Shown: positions 1 through 12,022, counted from the first letter of the stretch. The stretch: 64,000 bases of DNA from Ziziphus jujuba (GCF_031755915.1 NC_083386.1:20755001-20819000), one strand, 5' to 3'. Program-made: numbers and translations. The notes: a model not told the origin generated them from the letters alone.

Positions 1-800
1 TTTTGACCTCCTAAAACTTCAAAACGCTCAAAACAGATTCTGCACTAGATTTTGCACCAGTTTTTAGAGCACATTACAGCAGCAATATAAGATAAATTTG
101 AGGATTAAATCATCACATGTGCGATATTTAATAAATTAACATAATATAATATGATGGGTTTATGACTAACGTGATAGATCTATCCTACCAAATAATTTAT
201 CTTTCTATATAGCTACTTAAATGCTAATCTAAAAAAAATATTATATCACTATTAATGTTACCATTTGACAATTTCAATAACTATTTAAATATGTTCACTT
301 TGCCAAATTAGGTAGTTTTAATAAAAAAAATCAATTCATATTCAAATGCAATTAATTAGTAATGGCCATATTAACAATAATTCTACGGGTGATAATTATC
401 AGATATTGATGATAAATAACAAAGTGATTTTTATTAACAGTAACCAATAACATTTTTCTTTCTAATATAATATTACCTCTTTAAAATTTGGTATTAGAAT
501 AATAGTGAACTCTACTGATCCACTGTAGAAAACCGCAAGCCACAATTACATAAGAAAAATTGAAAACAAAAATACACATAATTTAGATGATTTCTTTTTT
601 TATTAGCTTTAAATGGATTGTGTGCTTGATCATTTCCTCATTTATTATTTATCTTTGCTATATATATATATAAATTTTTTTTTTTTGGGGCTAAAATTAC
701 AATTTCATATTTAAGCGACGCCCCAAACTTCACTGGATCTAGACCGTTGAAATTTTTTTGAACCACTACTAATGAACGGTATCCGATTACAGATACATGT
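1..800. other. AT-rich intergenic DNA upstream of PSF3
   Basis: No coding region is supported here. The stretch is AT-rich with a (TA)n run near 661-672 and a T12-GGGG junction at 675-690. The last part is presumably promoter of the PSF3 gene that follows. No repeat family or RNA gene was recognised. Confidence 0.6.
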
Positions 801-808
801 TATAAATA
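801..808 (+). promoter_or_regulatory. Probable TATA box of PSF3
   Basis: A TATAAATA sequence stands about 120-210 bases ahead of a CT/CA-rich leader (935-974) and a likely 5'-UTR donor site at 1015. Spacing fits a core promoter with transcription starting near 830-840. This is an inference from sequence and position only. Confidence 0.45.
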
Positions 809-933
809 GAATTCCCCCGCTTTCCATATTTTTGGAGTTTCCCTCCCTTTATTTTTTTCAATTTTGTTTATGTCAGCTTCCTCTTTCCTTTTCGTTTTCA
901 GTCATCTTCTTGCACTTGGAGGCGCGGCTCAAA

Positions 934-973
<40 letters not shown>

Positions 974-1014
974 CCCCTTCGTGCAAACGCCAAATTAGAG
1001 CAACACGAATCCAG

Positions 1015-1666
1015 GTAATTCTCTATTTTTCTGTATATATCTATATTTCTTAGATTTCGATGTTATTGTGAATAATATCAATTGGTATATATGTATATTA
1101 TTGTTTCCGATCTGTACTTCTTGTATCTGAACTTTAGAGAAAAAATAAAATTTGTATTTCGTTGCTTTTCTTCTGCTATTCAGTAATCGATTCGTGGTTT
1201 GGATTGCACATCTGCTTCTCGATTTAGAGCTGATTTTAGTTGTTTTTTTGTTTTTCTTTAGAGAAAAAAGAAAAACATTTTTTCTGAATTTGATTGGGTG
1301 GTTATTGTTTGCGAATCAATGGGTTTATTGCATACGAACTTGTTTATCAAAATAGTATAGCAGTTTTTTTTATTTTATTTTTATTTTTATTTTTTTATAG
1401 TTTGCCCAATATGTCCTTGCTCAGATTGCGGCCAATTTGTTAAAATTCTTAACCTTGTCATTTGAATAACTAGTGTAAATGAAGTGATCTCGAACCCATT
1501 GCTTGATCCGCAGTTTTGTAGTTCTATTACCCACTTGGAAAACCCAAATCTGTGTTCTTAATATGGTTCATGGTTTACTTTATGTTGATAACTGGGAAAA
1601 AATGATTTTCTTCTGATTTTCAATCTTTTTTTTTTTTCTTTTTATCTTTTTTTAAATTCATTGTAG
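1015..1666 (+). other. Probable 5'-UTR intron of PSF3
   Basis: A CCAG|GTAATT donor at 1014/1015 and a TTGTAG|G acceptor at 1666 bracket a T-rich stretch with no coding signal. Splicing would join a CT-rich leader to a second leader exon that ends at the ATG at 1753. The intron is inferred; RNA-seq would confirm it. Confidence 0.5.
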
Positions 1667-1752
1667 GTTTTGGTTGGTAATGCTATATAAAGGATTTTTC
1701 ACTTGGAGTACGTTGTGGGATTTGCAAAGCACTAAGCAAGGTTTTCTCTAGA

Positions 1753-3800
1753 ATGGCTAATTACTATGACCTTGATGATATTATTGCTGAGGAAGAGGTT
1801 CATATTTTGGCTTCCTATTCTGCTGGTTGTAGTTCATCTCCCCAAAATGTTGGTTTCTGATGGTTTTCTAAATGTGTTTATCTGTTTGCTGACAGCGTGT
1901 TTCGGTTGTGTTCCGAAAGGCAGTAAATGGGGTGGGAATTGATGCCAGCGCCGAAACGGATTGTGTAAGTGAGCGGATTGGATCTGGAGTTGGATTGAGA
2001 AAGGATGTTTTTTCTGATATTTTCTTGTCTGCATTTTTCCAGGTTGAAATAGATTCCAAGGTAGAGCTGCCTTTCTGGCTTGCTCATGAGTTATACCTAC
2101 GAAAAGTAGTAAAACTGAAGGTTCCTACCTGTTTCAATCAAAAGTAATTGTCACAATAACTTGATATCTTCATTTTCCAATATCTATTGTATAAGTAATA
2201 TTATTTCATTGGGGAACTCCTAGTGGCTGAGTGAGAGGATTTTCTTTCTTTTTTTTTTTTTTTTTTTTGGGGGTAATTTTGATTTTAGAATGGAAACATG
2301 CTTCTGCTTCACCTGTGAAATCTGATAACTAGTAGTTTTTTTCTGCGACATGAAGATCATAGATAATTTAGTCAGGAGCAGAGTTGTGACTAACCAAATA
2401 ATATGGTTGGAAATCCCTGGACATGTAGCATATGTTCAATTAAGGCATGGTTTTTGACTCGTGTAGCGAGTTCAAAGTCTAAAAAAATGAGTACTAATTT
2501 GCAATTTTTACAGTATCTAATTTCTTATAGATTCTTATTAATTTTCAACTTTTTTTTATTTAAATTTTTTTTTCCAGAACTAGGCTGGAACTTGGGGCTG
2601 ATGCTGCATGTGTGGATCTGAGATCTCGATGTCCATACTTCTACGAATTTGGATGCAAGATAGCACGGTTGTGAGTTCCTGCATTACTCATTCTCTTCTT
2701 TCATATGTAACTTTACCAATTTAATGCGTTCTCTGGGTATTTTTTTATGTTAAATTATGATCTTAAAGGTCCCTTTCACTGAGGATTTGTTGAGACAGAA
2801 CATATGTCAAGAACTCCTATCATAGATAAAGTTCTTCCATTGCAAATACTTTCATATTCATTTCTCTCGTGCATAATATGTTCATTATATGATGATTTGT
2901 CTATCAAAAAAGCAGAACAAGAAGCCATATGCATGTGCTAACCCAAACCATTTGATGAAATCACTGGCTCATCATGTTCTGTTTAAATGTACAGGAATAA
3001 ATTTTATCTGATTGTATGTTTTATTAACAATGTCATGCAACATGTTTTTAAGACAGAGTTTTAAATTTTCAGTAGCAAACTATATTGAAGGCTGAAATTA
3101 TACAATGATTTTGTTGTAATTGGAGCATATCGAGTGGAGAATTTTGATTTCATCTGGTATACTGACGTGCTTTTTGCTGGTTGCCGCATCACTGTCCTTA
3201 CATATTTTTTTTGTGTTCTTACTAGTAGTTGTATGGCTAGACTTGAGGGGAATATTTCAGTCATTAATTAAGATCTAATTGCAAATAAATCTAAATGATA
3301 CAAACAAAACAACAAATTTTGGTGGATAAATTGTTGTTAAACTTGTTAAACATGTAGTATATTCTAGCCAAATTTTTATTTAGCTAACAATTTTTTGCTT
3401 GTTTAATTTGATCAAGGTTCAATTCCTGTGAGCCAGAGACGAGGGTTGAGGGTAGGGATTTGGGATCTTTCCTGTTATCTGCATTTGAGAACAGATATAA
3501 GGAAGTCCTAGCCAAGGCACACTCTGCAGCATTCGCAGCGGCTTCCAAATGCTTTACACTCCTAACAAAAGAAGAAACCACCAGTGAGACTCTTAGTTCC
3601 ATTTTGTAGCATTATTTTCTTACTGTCATTCCCTCAAGATCTTCTGTACTGAAATATTTACCGTAATTGCTTAAACGGATATTTTTGTAGTGTATGAGGC
3701 AGCTCAATCTTCGATGGCGGCTTTTAAGAAATGGAGGATGGGTGGTCCTAGATTCCAGAAAGCATCCATACTTGGAAGGAAAAGGAAACCAACCGACTAG
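1753..3800 (+). CDS. PSF3: DNA replication complex GINS protein PSF3
   Basis: GINS (SLD5, PSF1, PSF2, PSF3) is the nuclear tetramer that joins CDC45 and MCM2-7 to form the replicative CMG helicase. Six coding exons read in frame: 1753-1797, 1896-1964, 2043-2143, 2578-2670, 3417-3583 and 3691-3800, giving 194 residues, about the usual size for plant PSF3. The N-terminus MANYYDLDDIIAEEE and the segment LPFWLAHELYLRK are the typical PSF3 signatures; the acidic start and the A/B-domain helices follow in the expected order. The first donor (GAG|GTTCAT) is weak, but the protein stays in register with the family there. A CT/CA-rich leader and a likely 5'-UTR intron lie upstream. The protein ends in a basic tail (LGRKRKPTD). 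Assignment is by recognised sequence similarity; splice borders are manual. Confidence 0.85.
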
Positions 3801-4365
3801 TGTCTATTTCTAACCTAATTATATGCATCTCTTTTGCATTTTTATAGCTTTTGCACATGCATGAGAAATTGATATGTATTTGACTTGTATTTTTCAATCA
3901 TATTCTAATATATTTAGTTCTGTTTATATTTCACTTTCACAATCCTTGCTGAATCTTACTAGAAATAGAATAAAGCAACTTTATTGGATAAGAAAATTAT
4001 TACAAAATCTGTCTAAAAAAATTGCCTATATGATTTTACCTCTAAATTTTATTCAGAAAAAAAAAAAAAGTGTTCATATGGTATTCCACAACAGGTGGAA
4101 TTTCATAATTCATGATTTTTTTTTTTTTTTTTTTCTTGGATACATAGTTCAAATTTTGTTCTAATAAACAAATGAAAGAAAGAATTTAGAGTGGATTGAA
4201 AAGGTTAATAGAAATAATTTGGTATTTTGGAGAGACATTGCATTAAACTTTCGTTGCTTGCTTACATGAGCGTTGCATCATCTTTCATGGTGTGCTTTTT
4301 GAGAGAATATGTTTGTGGGACCCACTTAGGATATTTTTGGGTCTTCATATGTAAATAAGAAAAGA
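3801..4365. other. Intergenic spacer between PSF3 and ELF4
   Basis: This holds the presumed PSF3 3' UTR and polyadenylation region, several poly-A and poly-T runs (for example 4060-4070 and 4118-4134), and the distal part of the ELF4 promoter. No gene or mobile element was recognised. Confidence 0.5.
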
Positions 4366-4731
4366 AGATATTTATGGCTAAGACAGGTGGATAGAGCACT
4401 TGGAAAGGAGACAGAAAGGACAGCACACGGACTTTTGCCTACGTGGCAGGATTCCTTTGGACTTTTTTTTCCCTTTTTATTTCCTTTTTCCAAAATACTC
4501 CATTTGGACGCTACCAATGCCATTCCATTTTAGATATTTATCTCCGACCAAGAAAAGCTCATTAGCTCATTTACCCATTCGCGCTGAATGCGCGTCCTAT
4601 TGACGCTACCAAATGAAAAGGTCAAAAAAAAAAAAAATTGAAAGCAAGATCCTCCAACTCGATTCTCACGCGCGATTCTGATCTCGTGTACGCTCATCCA
4701 AAATTAAACATGTTATTATATATAAATATCT
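4366..4731 (+). promoter_or_regulatory. ELF4 promoter with evening elements, FBS and ACGT element
   Basis: Three copies of the short evening element AAATATCT occur: reverse orientation at 4366-4373 and 4532-4539, forward at 4724-4731. The forward copy partly overlaps a TATATAAATA-like TATA box around 4717-4728. A CACGCGC sequence, the FHY3/FAR1 binding site, lies at 4667-4673, and an ACGT core (TACGTGGC) at 4440-4447 is a plausible HY5-type ACE. Arabidopsis ELF4 is known to be repressed by CCA1/LHY through evening elements and activated by FHY3, FAR1 and HY5. The motifs are seen in the sequence; their use in this species is inferred. Confidence 0.6.
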
Positions 4732-4819
4732 CCGCACGCCCTTCTCATTTCCTCTTGCCTTGTTATTGAAGTGTAAATTAAATGACCAAAAAAACCAGAG
4801 CCACTGACAATGTGTTCCG

Positions 4820-5260
4820 ATGAGACCGTGCCGGTCTAGCAGTCCGTCCATGCACATGACCACTCTGGATTCCTCCTCCTCCGCTGCCGAATCGAGCATG
4901 GACGACGCTTCCAATCACCGCCGTCACAACCACCAAACCCTAAACAAATCCAAACGCAAACCCGTCGACCATGAAGAAGAAGAAGAAGGCGAGGCGTGGC
5001 AAACCTTCAACACCAGCTTCAACCAGGTTCAGTCGGTGCTCGATCGCAACCGAGCTCTGATCCAGCAAGTCAACGAGAACCACCAGTCTAGGCTCCCCAA
5101 TAACATGGTGAAGAACGTGGCTCTTATTCAGGAGATCAACGGCAACATCTCTAAGGTCGTTTCGCTCTACTCTGACCTCTCTACCAATTTCTCTACCATC
5201 TTCCATGATCAGCAGCGCTCTGAGAACGGCAAGCCTGAAACTCCTCCTCCTCAGCGTTGA
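4820..5260 (+). CDS. ELF4: EARLY FLOWERING 4 (ELF4) circadian clock protein
   Basis: ELF4 forms the evening complex with ELF3 and LUX in the nucleus, where it represses PRR9, PIF4 and other targets and sustains circadian rhythm and photoperiod sensing. The gene is a single exon of 146 residues. Residues from about 62 to 128 form the ELF4 domain (DUF1313), with the hallmark stretches VQSVLDRNRALIQQVN, NHQSR and NVALIQEINGNISKVV. The N-terminal 60 residues are Ser/His-rich and acidic (a run of five Glu near residue 52) and are longer than in Arabidopsis ELF4, which totals about 111 residues. In-frame Met codons at 4850 and later mean the true start could be downstream of 4820. The absence of introns matches the family. 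Similarity to ELF4 rather than ELF4-like proteins is strong. Confidence 0.93.
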   Translation: MRPCRSSSPSMHMTTLDSSSSAAESSMDDASNHRRHNHQTLNKSKRKPVDHEEEEEGEAWQTFNTSFNQVQSVLDRNRALIQQVNENHQSRLPNNMVKNVALIQEINGNISKVVSLYSDLSTNFSTIFHDQQRSENGKPETPPPQR

Positions 5261-5710
5261 TTGATTTACATTCAATTACTGTTTTTATTTATTAAATCAT
5301 CACTAATTTCCAAGCATTTTCTCGTATCTATATAAAATCAATTTATGAAATCAGAGTCTTAGGTCGGTGTTTCAAATAAAGTGTTCGGTTTTAGTCGGAG
5401 ACTCTGTGTTTTTTGTGTGGGGTTTTGTAATTGAATCTGCTTATGTGTGTGTTTGTTTCGCTTTTGTGTTTTATAAAGGAGGGTGAACTGCAACACTCCT
5501 CAACTCCGTTGACGTAATAAGGTATTTAAAACCATTAATGCTCTGTTTGCTGCCTCTTGTTGTTTTTCTCTTATCTGTTTAGTTATGTGATGGAACTTTC
5601 TAATTTTTGATTTTGATTTTATTTTTAATAGTTAAACAAGAAGATGAGGATTGAAGCATTTATTGGTTTGTTACTCCGATTTTATGCTGAATTTTTGGAC
5701 TTTCTTTCTT

Positions 5711-5761
5711 CCCCCCCCCCCCCCCCCCCCCCCCCCACCACAAAAAAAAAAAAAAAAAAAA
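5711..5761. repeat. C26 tract followed by poly-A
   Basis: A run of 26 C residues (5711-5736) is followed after a short ACCAC spacer by about 20 A residues (to 5761). On the minus strand this reads poly-T then poly-G, which could form a G-quadruplex. Length is likely unstable or affected by sequencing error. Confidence 0.8.
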
Positions 5762-6744
5762 ACATGGTTTTGAAAATATGGTTTGGATTTTGAGTTTCAA
5801 TCGGTTGGAGAGAAAAGGATTAATGTTGGGAGCGCATAGATGGAGATGTGGGCAAAGTAATGGAGTCAAATAATGCTTCATGTAGTTTAGAGATTTATTT
5901 TCAGAAATTTGAATATTAAAGACCCAGAAAGTGCCCACATAAGCCACAAGTGAGTTTGAGAGGAGGAGACTGTGTAGCTATGTGAACCAGTGTTAGGTGG
6001 CTATATATTGATTTTGATATTGCTAGTCTTAAAAAGTGATTTGTTACTCGGGTGTTGTTGTATCCCAGATGGGAATTATTGTAGGCGTTAAAATTTAATG
6101 CCGAAATGACTCTATTTCAATATATTATCTTCTCTTTTTGGGATCCACTGACAGTGCTACGATTGGTCTGAGAGAAGATAGAATGATCCTTATTTATTTT
6201 TGTTTTATCGTGTGCTGTTTTGTTTTACAAGGGGGGTCAGTGTCACAGTGTGGGAACTGCTAACTTTTCTGTTCAACCCGCTAAAAAGAGGTATTTATGT
6301 TCTGTCTAGCTCAAGTTTCTTGCTGATACTAATACTTTATATGATGAATAAATTAATTAGGTTTCGGAAGAAGAGTGGGGGGCAGTGTTTTGGATTTGAT
6401 ACTGAACAAATGTTGTATTTAAGGATCAAAGATAGGATGTTATATTGAATGGTTTGGAATTCTTCTGCTTCATAATCGGATTATGCCACTGTTTCTGGGT
6501 AATAAAAAGATGTGTAGACAATAAAAGTTGGTATTTGAATTTATATAATTTAGTGAATGCAATCTATAAAACACCACTGCTTTAATTAGCAAGAGCAACT
6601 GTTATTGGATAGGAGATTCCAAATTGTCATTTGGGAAAGATACCATGAGGAAATTAAATTGTCAGTATGTTGTTCAAGATTTTGTTTTTTGTGTGTTTCT
6701 TATTGCTGACTCTTTCTCTTTCTTATTGATTAGATTCAATTTTC

Positions 6745-6768
6745 TTTTTTTTTTTTTTTTTTTTTTTC

Positions 6769-6800
<32 letters not shown>
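6745..6800. repeat. Poly-T, CCC, then G30 tract
   Basis: About 23 T residues run into CCC and then 30 G residues (6771-6800). The composite resembles, in the opposite orientation, the C26/A20 tract 1 kb upstream. Possible G-quadruplex or polishing artefact. Confidence 0.8.
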
Positions 6801-6801
<1 letters not shown>

Positions 6802-7382
6802 TTGAATCATAGATTAGATTCGTTAATAAGTATCTTAGGCCTAACGGAAAGTGGATAAACCACCAAGTTGTCCCACGTGTACGTGTACCTCGACCTTCTT
6901 GTTTAAAAGTTACAGGAATGGTCCATATCCTGTAGAGAAAACAAATAATACTGAAGGCAGCAGTCTAATTTATGATGCCTCAATCATAGGCTTCCATTCA
7001 AATTTACAAATTATTATTATACCTGGTACAGTTTATCCAAGCTTTTATTCTTTGAACTTGGAGATTTTGTTCTTTGAACTTCGATATGGAAGGATTCGAA
7101 CTCTAAGACTTCTATACGGGGATATGGTAGCTTCGTTTATTTAAGCTTAAGACAAACTATTTGTCCTTCTTATTCCATAATCATAGATAAGAAATAGACT
7201 TTTTTTCTTTTAACTTTATTTAAGGTTATATATTTTTCAGGAAAAATGCTACAAAAGGCTCTTCATTTTCAATATGTGTTAGCTTTTACGAAATAATCTC
7301 TTTTTCACGGAAACCAAAAAAAAAAAAAAAAAAAAGGAAAAAAAAAAGTTTCTACCATGAAATTATATCATGGGAAGATGAC

Positions 7383-7387
7383 ATTTT
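7383..7387. repeat. Left target-site duplication (ATTTT) of the copia element
   Basis: The five bases ATTTT abut the TGTC start of the left LTR at 7388 and recur immediately after the ACA end of the split right LTR at 18508-18512. This marks both ends of the copia insertion despite the 7 kb element nested inside it. Confidence 0.75.
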
Positions 7388-7601
7388 TGTCAAGAATGTA
7401 TATACAAAAATAAAAACAATAGAAAAGATTTGTTGAAAAAAGTGTGTATCTTCTTTTAGAGATATAACACTCTTATATAACAATTGAATATTCTATATAA
7501 GGAAAGAAAATAAATCATGGGAATTATACTGTCAATTATACAATTAATTAATATTTACAATTAAAGACTGATAAGAGAGATTGATTTAATATATTTTAAA
7601 A
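7388..7601 (-). repeat. Copia 3' LTR
   Basis: About 214 bases beginning TGTCAAGAATG. It is homologous to 11242-11282 joined to 18328-18507, which defines the other LTR. The inner end (about 7601) abuts the CCGCCCTCAAGATG sequence, the complement of a copia-like polypurine tract. Confidence 0.78.
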
Positions 7602-10600
7602 TCCGCCCTCAAGATGCTGGTGAATCAACAAGCATTGCCAACTAAGAATTCATGACGCATTTTAGTTAAGGACTTTGTAAAAATATTTGCTGTTGGAAAC
7701 TAAGTGGAAAAATGAGGTAGACTAAGAGTATTAGCAGCATACTCACCTTGAATATAATAACAATCGGTCTTTACATGGTTTGTTCTTTATGAAATACTGG
7801 ATTTGAAACAAGTTTAATGGAAGTTATATTGTCAACATGGAGAGGTGTCAGCTTATTTTGTGAAAATCCCAATTCAAACAAAAGTGGTCAAAGCCAAACA
7901 ATTTCTAAGCTAATAGAAGACATTGCTCTATATTATGATTTTGTTGAAGATTTAGAAACTTTCCTTTGCTTTTTGCATTTCCATGATATAAGAGCATCAT
8001 CTAACAACATACACCAAGCTATAGTAGATAGATGAGAATTTTCATATCCAACCTAATCGGCATCATTATAAGCTTGAAGAGTAAGAGATGAATTAGCTTT
8101 ATAAAATAACCCACAACTATATGTCCCAAGCAAATAACAAATTATCCTTCTAACAGCTAGAAGATGCAAATGTTGAGGCTGCTGCATAAATTGACTCATC
8201 AAAGTTACGGCATATGCTGTGTCTGGTCAGGTAACCGTCAAATAAATTAAGCTACCAACATGCTGACAATAAAAAGTAGGATTAAAAGGCAAATCTCCAT
8301 TATCGTATGAGGATTTTACATTACGTTCCAATGGAGTATTTGCAAGAGTAGATTTTTGAAGTCCAGCCAAAGCAATTAAATCATTTGTGTATTTATGTTG
8401 ATTAACAAAAATATCTTTATCAGAATAATGTACTTCTAAGCTAAGAACATAAGTGAGAGCCCCAAGATCCTCATGTGAAATGAAGAGAGTAAATAAGCTT
8501 GTAATTGCTTGATATTATATGTATTTGTCCTAATAATAATGATGTCGTTGACATAAACAAGTAAAATAGTGATACTTGCAGCAGAGCGACGAATAAACAT
8601 GGAAGGATCATTGTAACTTTGAATAAAGTCCAATGTACATAACAATTGGCCAACTTTTTAAAACCATATCTGAGGAGCTTGCTTTAATCCATAAGAAATT
8701 GATAAATGCAACAAACATGATTTGGAGAGCCAGAAGATACTCCAAGTGGAAGTTTCATATTACCTCTTCTTGAAGATCACCATGCAAAGATGCATTTTTG
8801 ACATTCATTTGAAGTAGAGGCCAAGATTGTGATCCAGCAATTGCCAACAAAGCACGAACAGTAGTCATTTTGGCTACCAGTGCAAGGGTTTCATGATAAT
8901 TGATACCATATTTTTGTCAATTTTCAAGAGCAACCAAATGAGCCTTATATCTGTCTATGGAACCATCAGGTTTCTGTTTGATTAAGTATATCCATTGACA
9001 TCCAATTGGCTTACAATTTGTTGAACAACAGATAATATACCAAGTGTGATTTTTCTCTAAAGCTTCCAATTTTTCATTCATAGCAACTTAAGTATGAATA
9101 TTTTTTTGGCTTTGGAAGATGATTTTTGCACATAGGTAGGTGAAAGAAAAGCCATAAGTGATAACCTGTCTAAATCATTGCTATGGAGGTGGAACAATTG
9201 CATTTGGTAAATTAGGTGGATCAATATCTGGATCAGGAGTGGAAGAAGTTGTTTCAGAAGTCCCTTTAGTTTCATGACTGTCAAAAACATTACTTTGTGA
9301 ACCTTTGTCCCTAGAATCAAACTTTGTAGCTTCAAAAATTTTAAAATTAGAAAGAAAGGAATATTCAAGAGAAGAAGTAGAAATCTGGTGAGTTTGAAAG
9401 AAATTAATATTTTTAACGAAAACAACATTTTGAGATATGCGAATGCAACAAGCAAATGGCAAATGGCTAACAAATCAAATCATTTTTTAGTATTTTTGTG
9501 ATGCACAGTAAATGGTAGAATTTTGCTTGTGCCATGCTTACAACTATCACAATTAAATAAAGTATATGAAAAAGTAACAAAAATTTTATTCAACATTAAA
9601 CCACTTTTTAACATAGTTGACAAACTTCTGGAATTTGGATGACCTAGACATTTATGTCAAACTTGACAAGAAGGAATAGAAACCGGACAAAATAAAGATA
9701 GCGAAGATTTATTCATGGGACATGAACGCAAACACGAAGTAAACAATCTTCCACATTTAGATCCCTTTCCTGGTCACTTTCCTTGTTTCCTAATCCTATA
9801 CAACACAACCATATTATGAAAAAGAAACACTGCAATTGTTATCAACCAATTGGCCAATAGAACTAATGCTAGAAGTTAAATGAGGTACATGAAAAACATC
9901 ATTTAAAGGAAAAGCATGTGGAATATCACCAATAGATTGTACATGAAGTTTTTTTTTTTTTTTTTTTTTTCCAAATTTCTAGAAGATGGTCTCACATTAA
10001 CAAGAGATGTTGAAAAAGAAATCATATAATTGGAGGCACCAGAATCAACAAAACATATAGAAGAAGAGTTTTTGGCACATGAAATGTAGAGAGCGGACAA
10101 TACTAAATGCACTAATTGCTGCATAGCTTTAGGAGTTAGATTAATGGAATGAGATGTAACAACGTGTGAATCAGATTCAGGAGTAAGAATTGAAGTTTTA
10201 ATATGCAAAACTTGTGGTGTCTAATTTTGTGGTCAACGTCAACATTAAAAAATGACATGCCCAGGCTTCTTACAATAATTGCAAGTTTTTTCCAGCACAG
10301 ATTAGCAATATGGCCATATTCTTTACAGCTATGGCATTGTATTTTACTTATATCTCTAGCCTTAGGTTGAACAGCATAAGCTACCTCCGAGGAATTACTT
10401 ACTGAAATATTTTTCTACTTCATAAATCTTTAAGTAGTACATCTTTGTTCTTCATGAAGAAGTTCAGCAAAACATATATCCAATAATAGAGAAGGAATTC
10501 TAGACATGAGATTAGCCCGAACTGGTTCAAATTCATGCCTTAATTTCATAAGAAACTGTTCACATTGGAACAAATTATTCACTTCTTGTGAAGCCAACAA

Positions 10601-11229
10601 GCCCTCAGTTGAAACATTAGTGTAAACCAATTCCTTATATTTAGCCCATAAATTTATAAAACCAGAATAATAGTCTTATATGGACAAATTTCCTTGACAA
10701 TACTTAGATAATTCAATTCAAGTTGAAAACACTTAGCTGAATTTTCTTGATTATAAACTTTTTGCAAAAGAAAATGATCTTAAACTAAGCATAATATGAG
10801 CATCAACAAAACCCAAAATCCAACTAATGACTTGAACATCTTTAGAATCCCATTGTAATATTTTGACCACATCAAACCCTTCCTTAGGATTTGAGAGAGA
10901 GCGATCTAAATGTCCCCCATAAACCTTTCTCCTTCAACAAACATACGAAATTGAAACACCCATGAAAAATAGTTTTTTTTTTTTTTTTTCCCATTCGATT
11001 TCACGAGCAAAATTTGAGATTTGTCAAACACTTTCAAGTCAAATAGCAAGAATCAATATCATTTACTAGATGTAACACCTACACTCATGAGCAAGATCTT
11101 TCAAAAAGCATCAAGTATCCTAGATATATTGACTAAGAATAGGAGAAGATTCCACGAATAATTGATTCCACAAAATTAAAAAAAAAAAAAAAAAAAACAA
11201 CTCAAAGTTTTATATTTTCTAGTGCATTA
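7602..11229 (-). pseudogene. Copia gag-pol remnants
   Basis: Read on the minus strand, fragments appear in the canonical order. The gag helix region is near 10630-10430. A CCHC-type knuckle (CNYCKKPGH) is near 10290-10260. The protease motif VDSGAS lies in 10208-9903. The conserved post-integrase stretch RISQNVVF is near 9440-9410. Reverse transcriptase is at about 9030-8440 with YVND in place of the catalytic YVDD (near 8555-8545). RNase H follows at about 8400-7640 with QAYNDADW-like sequence. Stops and frameshifts separate the pieces, so no full polyprotein can be made. Several short forward-strand open frames here are antisense shadows. Confidence 0.82.
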
Positions 11230-11240
11230 GCTCTGATACA
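11230..11240 (-). other. Copia primer binding site
   Basis: GCTCTGATACA on the plus strand is the complement of a near match to TGGTATCAGAGC, the plant initiator-Met tRNA primer site. It sits one base from the LTR boundary at 11242, as expected. Confidence 0.7.
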
Positions 11241-11241
11241 A

Positions 11242-11282
11242 TGTCAAAAATGGGTATATAGAAATAAAAACAATAGATAGGG
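11242..11282 (-). repeat. Copia 5' LTR, first part (split by gypsy)
   Basis: About 40 bases homologous to the start of the 7388 LTR, ending in AACAATAGATAG. The homology then stops and resumes at about 18328 in sequence matching the rest of the LTR. Confidence 0.72.
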
Positions 11283-11692
11283 TGATACACATTTAACCTT
11301 AAAAAAATTAAGTATGTAAGAAAATAATATGGATCGTTTTAAAATCAGATTATAGGCGAAAAACCTCAACCAATTAATAAGTCTAAGAACGCCATAAGCA
11401 AAGCTTTTGATAGATTCTCAAAAGTTCATAAAGAATAATTTTCTCACAATAATAATATTTCTCAAAATTAAAGTATGAATTTTATTCATATATAAAGTCA
11501 TATATATAAGCTTAGAAAAATACAAGAAAACAATAAAATAGAGAAAAAGAAAAAAAAACTATGCATGACTAAATTTGACTTAGGATAATGAATCTAATCC
11601 TATTTGATGTTAAATATATTCCATCAACTTTTTTTACTAAAATGGTAGGTGTCTTTCTCTCTCCCTTATATCATCTCAACATCATAGGTGTC

Positions 11693-11755
<63 letters not shown>

Positions 11756-12008
11756 TATATCATCACAACATCATATGCGCATGCTTTCCATGGTATCTCC
11801 CACGTATATGTCACATGTTTGAAGTAATTGACCATGGTTTGACCACCTTCAGTAGTGATGTTAGGATTTTTCTACGATTGAAAACAATTCTGGTACCAAT
11901 CTGTTGAGTGCTTTCTTAAACCTCTTAGTTTGAAATCTTGTGATACGTCCTTGAATAGCCTATAACAGATCTTTGTTTTATTGGATAGCCCTAGTTATGT
12001 CCTTATCA
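11283..12008 (-). repeat. Gypsy 3' LTR with (CT)n
   Basis: Homologous to 17626-18327 through segments such as AAGCTTAGAAAAATA, ACCATGGTTTGACCACCTTC and ATTGGATAGCCCTAGT. It ends in CA at 12008. A pure CT microsatellite lies at about 11697-11747. The left border is approximate. Confidence 0.78.
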
Positions 12009-12022
12009 TTCCCCTTTCCCTT
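12009..12022 (-). other. Gypsy polypurine tract
   Basis: TTCCCCTTTCCCTT on the plus strand is the complement of an AAGGGAAAGGGGAA polypurine tract, directly next to the LTR end. This supports both the element's orientation and the LTR border. Confidence 0.7.

Larger units (their letters stand above)
5261..7382. other. Gene-poor spacer between ELF4 and the retrotransposon block
   Basis: The first few hundred bases probably hold the ELF4 3' UTR. Beyond that I see no credible gene: open frames are short and low-complexity. Two extreme homopolymer clusters sit here (see separate entries). The part from 6800 to 7382 is AT-rich and unassigned. Confidence 0.55.

Noticed and set aside
4940..5275. 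111-codon minus-strand open frame across ELF4
   Set aside because: It is the antisense shadow of the ELF4 exon and resembles no protein.
7085..7110. GGATTCGAACTC, the complement of a tRNA T-arm-like GAGTTCGAATCC
   Set aside because: No acceptor stem, D-arm or anticodon arm could be placed around it; a chance match or a repeat remnant.
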